Part shown: piece by piece, positions 58,561 through 64,000 of the stretch
Numbering within the stretch: position 1 is the stretch's first letter
How the letters are laid out: each line of letters starts with the position of its first letter
NCBI GenBank assembly: GCA_015680685.1
Contig: MNCI01027017.1
Location: 246,985 to 310,984, forward strand
DNA length: 64,000 nt
Reading direction: 5' to 3'
Origin: Gnetum montanum
Lineage: Eukaryota; Streptophyta; Gnetopsida; Gnetales; Gnetaceae
Made by a program: the position numbers and the translations under genes
The notes under the pieces: model-generated
Told to the model about the DNA's origin: nothing
The model's database searches: none
What the model saw: only the letters and a program-made list of their open reading frames with translations

Positions 58561-59097
58561 TGTGAAAATAATCAATGGAAAATTACCAAGGTCATTTTAA
58601 CAATTTTGAAGGGTAAAAAGATTAGCACAATGTATACTTTAGAAGCTAATATATGTTTGTAGGATAATTCTATGGCTACAATTACTACTAGGGAGGATAT
58701 TGATTTATGGCATAAATGGTTGGGCCATATTCGTTATTCTAATTTAAAGGTACTTCAATCTCATTCTTGCATTCCCAAATTTGCAATAAGTTGCACAAAA
58801 TTTTGCAAAGATTATGTTGTTGGTAAATCAAAAAGGATGAATTTTCTCAGAAATATGGGATGTAGATAGGATAGTAAATTGAACCTTTTTTATTCTAATG
58901 TTTGTGGTCCAATAAATCTAGCATCATTAGGTGGTTCACTATATTTTATTACTTTCATTGATGATCATACAAGGAAATTATGGGTATTTCCAATAAAGTC
59001 CAAGGATGTTGTTTTAAATATTTTTAAGTCCTTTGTTGCTAAAATAGAGACTCAAATAGGTTTAAAGTTGAAATTTTTGCTTACTAATAATGGTGGT
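58561..59097 (+). pseudogene. Integrase of copia element G, truncated
   Basis: Pre-integrase zinc domain with LWHKWLGHIRYSNLKVL and CTKFCKDYVVGKS. The core has GPINLASLGGSLYFITFIDD and DHTRKLWVFPIKSKD. The second catalytic region reads LLTNNGG where DNGG is expected. The sequence breaks off after that motif at the D insertion, so the third acidic residue and RT are absent here. Confidence 0.82.
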
Positions 59098-60096
59098 TGA
59101 TGAGCGGCGAGATATCCCCTATGCCCAACCATACAAATCACAAGCATTCACACACCATTTGATCAAATTCGGTGGATGGGACTAGTTGTGGATCTAGATC
59201 ATTATGCCTTGATCACCATTCGTTGTCTTCCCACCTAGACTAGTGGTAGCTTTGTCATGTATGGTTTAGTCCAAAGTGAGGCATATGATTCTTGATGTTG
59301 TTTCAGCTTTATGCTACTCCTAATGATAATAAAGAAATCATTTGTTTAAACTAATTAACAATAGAAAGTAAGGTCTAAACTAGCTTATGGGTCATGAGTG
59401 TTTGTTCCCAGCTTTCCATACACATCCTAAACCCAGGTATCCACTATTGGGATTACCAAGCACTATGCTACTAGGTGAACCAAGCAATAATGCTGTTGGG
59501 ATTCCCAAGCGAATATGTGTTTACACTTGAAACTGGTCACGCTCATTCTACGAGTTCATTAATATGCATGGAAACATAAATATTAACTAAGTACATGAAA
59601 TGTAAATTGGATGAAAGTAAATTTAATCTAAGTCAAAGTGCTACAATGAATAAGAATCAATCTTGATCTTATTGTCATTCATAGAATGTATCTAGGTACA
59701 TTTCCACTCAAATAAGATGTCATACAACTGACTCAAATTCACACTATGAGCACTCACTAACTGTTCTCTAAGATTACAAAATAAAACTACAAGAGTTCAG
59801 CTACTCTATTAACCAAAGAATGCTAATACATGGGAGGACCACATGTATTTATAAGCAGAAATAGACACTGGGTTGATGGGGCCACATCCACGCAATAGAC
59901 TGTGTCAACGGGGCTACGTCGACAAGGCTGCGTCGACGTAATAGACTACGTCGATGGGGCCTAGTTAATGAGGCCAAGATAATAAGGCTAAGATATTTGG
60001 GCTAAGATATTGAAGCCAAGATATCAAGGCTAAGATATCAGAACTGACCAAAAATTAACTTTTTTTAAGATATCCCAGCTAACTAATGATTCATCA
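59098..60096 (-). repeat. Element D 3' LTR
   Basis: 999 bp, TGATGAGCGGCGAG to GATTCATCA. TATAAATAC on the - strand lies at about 59847-59855. It is much closer to 25972-26867 than to A or F, defining a subfamily. The U3 has its own repeat modules (59900-60080). Confidence 0.88.
59900..60080 (-). promoter_or_regulatory. Two repeat modules in the U3 of element D
   Basis: On the + strand the module next to the TATA box has GCTACGTCGAC, GCTGCGTCGACG and ACTACGTCGAT. The module nearer the LTR end has AAGATAAT, TAAGATATTT, TAAGATATTG, CAAGATATCA and TAAGATATCA, plus AAGATATCCC, most preceded by GGC or GCC. Such repeats upstream of a retrotransposon promoter are usually factor-binding sites. Confidence 0.45.
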
Positions 60097-62237
60097 TACC
60101 CACACGACTAAATAAAAACTCATCCTCAAGTTAATAGGATAGGACTAAGCTTTCTATACAAAAAATTGGAAATGATGGAATTATTGATTGATGCTAACTA
60201 TTGATTGACTTTGAGTGCTGCATTACAAAATTATATTCAAGTGGATGCATACAAAATGACAGAGTGACAAAAAGACTAGATAGACTTTGAAGATTACAAA
60301 TTTGTAGAGGTCTTTAAGAATCCACTGAAGATGATTTTTTTTGGTGCTGCTAGTGATGGTAGACCTCTAACCCAAATTATTATGTCAATGCTTCTTTGGT
60401 TATATGGAACATTCTTGAAGGATGGACTAAAATTTCTTCTCATCATCCCATGGATTTAGCAAACATGCAATGTTTGAGCTGCTATCTTATATGTGCTATG
60501 GTTTGTCCATGGGCATAACCTTCGTTGTCCCCCTCTTGGCTTTGTTTTCATGCCTAGTAAATGACCTTCTTCCTTAGGTGTTTTTTTAGCATCACCTATA
60601 GTCACTAAAGGATCAACATTAGTTTTGGTAAATTTTCCTTAATAATTAACCCTTTTCAGATCCCTTAGTTTTCATTTAAGCACAAGATGATGATAGCATA
60701 CTGTGCCCAAGGCTATGAGGTAACTAAAATCATCAAGCTATTCACATTATTTTAATCAATTATTATTACTTATCATGATGTTCAAAAATAGAATTTTAGA
60801 AAAATTTCAAATTTTTAAAGTGAACATCCTTAGCTCCCATGACTAATAAGCGTAACTCCGGAAGCACACAAGTTTTTGAACAATTGATACCAAAGGTCTA
60901 ATTCAGAAGATAGCCAAGAACTATTGAACTTGAAGGATATTTTAATAGAAAAGTAGCAAAGAGGAAAAAAAAATGTAATTAAAAATAATGAGAAGTAGTC
61001 CCAAAATTATGCATAGATTTAAAGAAACTATCATTGATGTTCTAGAAGATGTGAAGGTTAGTTCAAATCCATGATCAATAAAAGTTATACAAGTGGGTCC
61101 TTTCCAAAGCAGGTTTCTACCATAATGCCCTTGCATAACCACTACTATAGATGTTCATGGGCACCTAAGAAGTTAAATGTAGACTATGCCTTTGTTCAAA
61201 ACAACACACAACTATCATGGTTGGGATGTTGCAGTATACTGCACAAAACCAAAAGGCTCATAATCACATGCAGCAGTTAGGTGAATAATGGGATGAGAAG
61301 GAATTGTAGAGATCAAGATGTAAGGTACATGACCATGTCCACAATAGGTTCTTATGATAAATGTGATTAAAATGATCAACATACCTATCTGTCCAGGTTC
61401 AGACCAAGTCCATACCATGAACAGTAATAGCACATTGATGTGTTTCCTCCTATTAACCACCATGAGTCCACAACGACATCAAAGAACAATCATCACTTCA
61501 AAAAGAGAAGAAGGAAGGAAGGACCTTAGTTAGAGTGGAACCTTCAGGCATGGGTAACATGTCTTTCCAGCCCCATAACCAATGCTTGTAGTCAATTATT
61601 ATGTCTAAGGGGTGTGCTTTGAAATCTCATTATTTTTTCTATCTCTCTCTTTCTCTCTCTCTCTCTTCTTTTTTTGTTTTGTTTTTTTTTTCTAAAATGG
61701 GAACCACACCATGCAAAGACAAAGCTTCCTTTTTATTGGTTGATGGAGGAGTGATGATACATTCCAAGAGGAGTCATAAACCACACAAAGGAAGAGAAAA
61801 AGAAAATCCAACCATTCCCACTTGTTCATTTCCTCTTTCTTCAAGGCACAATGATCATTGATTAATTTTAGTTTTATGAATGAAAAACCAAATTGTTTCC
61901 ATGAAAAGACCCTTTATTGAAAGAACTGGAGGGATGGATGAGATGGTCTCACTGCTTTACACAATTACTTACTCAATCATCTTGATAGCATAGCACAAAA
62001 ACCCAACACATAGCATTGACTTTTGCATCATGACTTGGCAATATTATTAATAAAAACATGAAATACATTCATTAAATAGAAAGAGAATGACTCAAGAAAA
62101 GAGAAAAATATAAAGAAAAGAAAAATATTAAGAAATGAAAAACATATGAAGAATCAGAAAATTTTGGAAGAAATAAGAAAATGATAAAAAAATTGTAAAA
62201 CAAAAACAAGGTAAAAAAACACCTATTAGTTCTTGAA
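60097..62237 (-). other. Element D polypurine tract and 3' untranslated region
   Basis: The reverse of TACCCACACGA adjoins the LTR (TCGTGTGGGTA, a decayed version of the A/F tract). 61540-61740 matches A around 12150-12290 (GGCATGGGTAACATGTCTTT, GAACCACACCATGCAAAGAC). It holds a CT microsatellite at about 61640-61668. Open frames at 61215-61463 and 61601-61861 are not conserved. Confidence 0.7.
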
Positions 62238-62900
62238 TTAGGATGGAGCATGTCCCCCATGACTAATCTTATGGCTACACATTTGGGAGATTGACTGCAC
62301 AATCCCCTGGTTATACACCACTAGTTTTCCATCTCTCACTATTAGTGATGTAATTAATTGCGTGGTAAAACATTTAATGTTGATGATAGTCTTATTTGGA
62401 TCATTTGGAGATGTATCTTCATCTGGCCTTGAATGTACTTCCATTTTTTGAGGTTCATATGTGTTTGCTTCTTCTTCTTGATTTTCTATTTTAATTCCCA
62501 AGTCTTCATCTTTAATATCCTTTTTTGGTGTATAATCAAAGAGTAAGATACTTATGTCTAAGTCCTTTGTTTGGTCCATTTTCTTAAGTCTAGAACTAAT
62601 AAGCAGATCAGTTGCCTCCATTCATCTTTAAAACAATTTTATATTCTCATTTTCAAACCACTAGGTGTCTTCTAGTTTAGTGGCTATGATGTAGATTGGT
62701 TTTTGCTCACACACTTGCTCCTGAACTTTATGGTGGGTTGGTATAGGGGTTGTGTTAATATTCCAAACTTTGGGCCCACAAATGCACCCTTTATCATGAT
62801 CAGTTATGCATGGATTCTTCTTTTGTCTCTCCATAGTGCTAGATTCATCATTTTTGTTAGGTGTTGGAGTAACGATGGATGTTGGCCTTTGCATAGGATT
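62238..62900 (-). pseudogene. Unrecognised reading frames between gag and the 3' UTR of element D
   Basis: Two open stretches: 62894-62661 (PTSIVTPTPNKNDESSTMER, later CICGPKVWNINTTPIPTH) and 62621-62238 (DEDLGIKIENQEEEANTYEP, ending SHKISHGGHAPS). The end coincides with the sequence TCATGGGGGA that follows the end of pol in A and F. No protease, RT or integrase motif is visible. It may be the gag C-terminus or a scrap of pol beyond recognition. Confidence 0.4.
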
Positions 62901-64000
62901 AGAGGAAATTGGTTGTGAAAGGAAGGGTGTTGCACTTAATTGGCATTATGTTGGTTTGGATGAGTTAGTAGGTCACAAGTGTTATGCTTATGCATGGGAA
63001 CTATCCTAAAGAAAGGATGTTTCCAAGATTGTGGTGGAGATCTACTAGAACTATAATTTTTGTGTATGTTCGTAGCATAAGTGGCATTCTCTCATTAATA
63101 TCATGGTGCTGAACCTTCCTGTGTTACTAGTGGTGACATATGGTTGAGAAAAGTATGAGAATATTGAGGATATGATGAAGGATGAGAGGTGTGAGGTGGT
63201 GACCCTTCGAAAGATGTCACAAGCCAATGATATTTGGGAGAGTGGTAGTAGTGATTTGAAGTAGAAGAGGTTGAACTAGTTAGGAAAACATGGTGTTGAA
63301 CATAATACCTGTATGGGTTTGGCTAGTAGTAAGGGTAGTGCTAGTTTTTTGGTGGCCTCCCCCACGATTGTGGGTTTTGCCACTATAGTTGATGATAGTG
63401 TTAAGGCTAGTAATAAGTCCTCCTAGGATAATACGATTGGTTGTGGAACTATCTATAATTACCATGTGAAAAAGGAAATTTCTTGGGCATGTGATTTTGT
63501 ACAAACTTGGGATTTAATGAAAAATCCCAATACTCATGTAGATGTGACATGATTGGGCAATGGCCCTTTGGGTGGTCATATATGCAGATGTCACATCCAT
63601 CATATTCATGTGTGATTAAGTCTATAGCATTGCTTTCTTCAATTGTGTCCTTGATTTGCCAATAAGTGTTCCTAGCTATTTCTTGGTTCTGCTTCCTCCA
63701 TTTATTGTGATCACTTGGTTCATTTTGTGTTACCTTCTCCTCTATAGTTTCTACGAAATTTGTAGCTTTTTCATTTATCCACTTTGACATCCTATCTAGC
63801 CTTGCCTAGAGTTCATCAAGAGATTGTTGCAGTGGCAAGGTTTGTTGTGAAATCACCTCATTGAGAGCTACCTCGTTTTCCTCATCATAGATATGGATCC
63901 TTTTCCTTTGAAGAGTTAGGTGTTAGTGATATTTCTCAACATTCTCTCATTTAAATAGCTCTTCTTCTTCTTTCGCCACTAGCCTGATTAGCCTTTGTAT
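62901..64000 (-). pseudogene. gag of element D, partial
   Basis: The frame 63790-63449 reads KRMSKW-type text then ENQ-rich helix (HNKWRKQNQEIARNTYWQIK) and the zinc knuckle CDICIYDHPKGHC (CX2CX3HX4C). A Pro/Tyr-poor linker follows after a frameshift (63504-63280). It aligns with A 17500-17090. The N-terminal half of gag lies beyond the window. Confidence 0.75.

Larger units (their letters stand above)
57105..59097 (+). mobile_element. Element G: 5' half of a Ty1/copia retrotransposon
   Basis: 5' LTR, tRNA-Met-type PBS, gag, protease and the first part of integrase lie in copia order on the + strand. Element D interrupts it inside the integrase core at 59098; the rest must lie beyond D, outside the window. 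Stops and an altered protease site make it inactive. The left flank is aatag (57100-57104); the right duplication is not available. Confidence 0.85.
59098..64000 (-). mobile_element. Element D: Athila-like retrotransposon lacking pol, 5' end outside the window
   Basis: The 3' LTR (59098-60096) is followed by a PPT-like tract, a long 3' UTR, an unrecognised reading-frame region (62238-62900) and gag up to the window edge, all on the - strand. LTR ends, 3' UTR landmarks and the gag zinc finger relate it to A and F. No protease, RT, RNase H or integrase is found between gag and the 3' UTR, so it is a deleted or non-autonomous form. It inserted into copia element G; the left flank is gtggt. Confidence 0.82.

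Noticed and set aside
61630-61690. CT-repeat and T-run
   Set aside because: It is an ordinary microsatellite in the 3' UTR of element D; a regulatory role is not supported.
1-64000. CRISPR arrays, tRNA, rRNA or telomeric repeats
   Set aside because: None were seen. Short direct repeats present are LTR modules or tandem duplications without regular unique spacers.

Overview
The window looks like nuclear DNA of a seed plant with a large, repeat-rich, AT-rich genome. A gymnosperm would fit but cannot be proved from the sequence. There are no bacterial-style genes, rRNA or tRNA genes, and no intact host gene was recognised. Almost everything recognisable is decayed retroelement, and every coding region is interrupted by stops, frameshifts or deletions.

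Layout. 1-3708: 3' part of an Athila-lineage Ty3/gypsy element (E, + strand) with a pol deletion. 3709-9017: AT-rich DNA with one weak host-gene-like reading frame (7366-7900, - strand). 9023-22800: element B, a large-LTR, almost coding-free Ty3-type derivative with perfect 5-bp target-site duplications (TSDs); a full-length Athila element A (10274-20086, - strand) lies inside its left LTR. 22806-25971: LINE ORF1 debris. 25972-26867: an LTR fragment of the D family. About 27.3-34.5 kb plus 41.75-41.99 kb: a degenerate pararetrovirus-like (Caulimoviridae-type) polyprotein on the - strand, split by a solo LTR (32823-33330, perfect TSD) and by Ty3/gypsy element C (34553-41744, perfect TSD). 42.4-44.2 kb: two LINE reverse-transcriptase fragments in tandem. 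45.0-45.85 kb: degenerate tandem repeats of about 194 bp upstream of a TATA box. 46690-55980: Athila element F (+ strand) with both LTRs. 55986-57060: LINE debris. 57105-59097: 5' half of a copia element G, cut by Athila-like element D (59098 to beyond the window, - strand).

How it fits together. The nesting gives relative ages: the viral insertion is older than C and the solo LTR, B is older than A, and LINE is older than copia G, which is older than D. A, D, E and F share the Athila-type pol and/or gag motifs and LTRs ending TGATGAG/CTCATCA; A and F carry a primer-binding site (PBS) of the TTGGCGCCGTTGCCGGGGA type. B and C share LTRs bounded by TGTTGATGC/GCATCAACA and the same PBS and polypurine tract (PPT). 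No element can be autonomous: E, C, D and B lack most of pol, and A and F have lost catalytic residues. Single N characters mark places where blocks of the repeats are missing, which points to assembly gaps.
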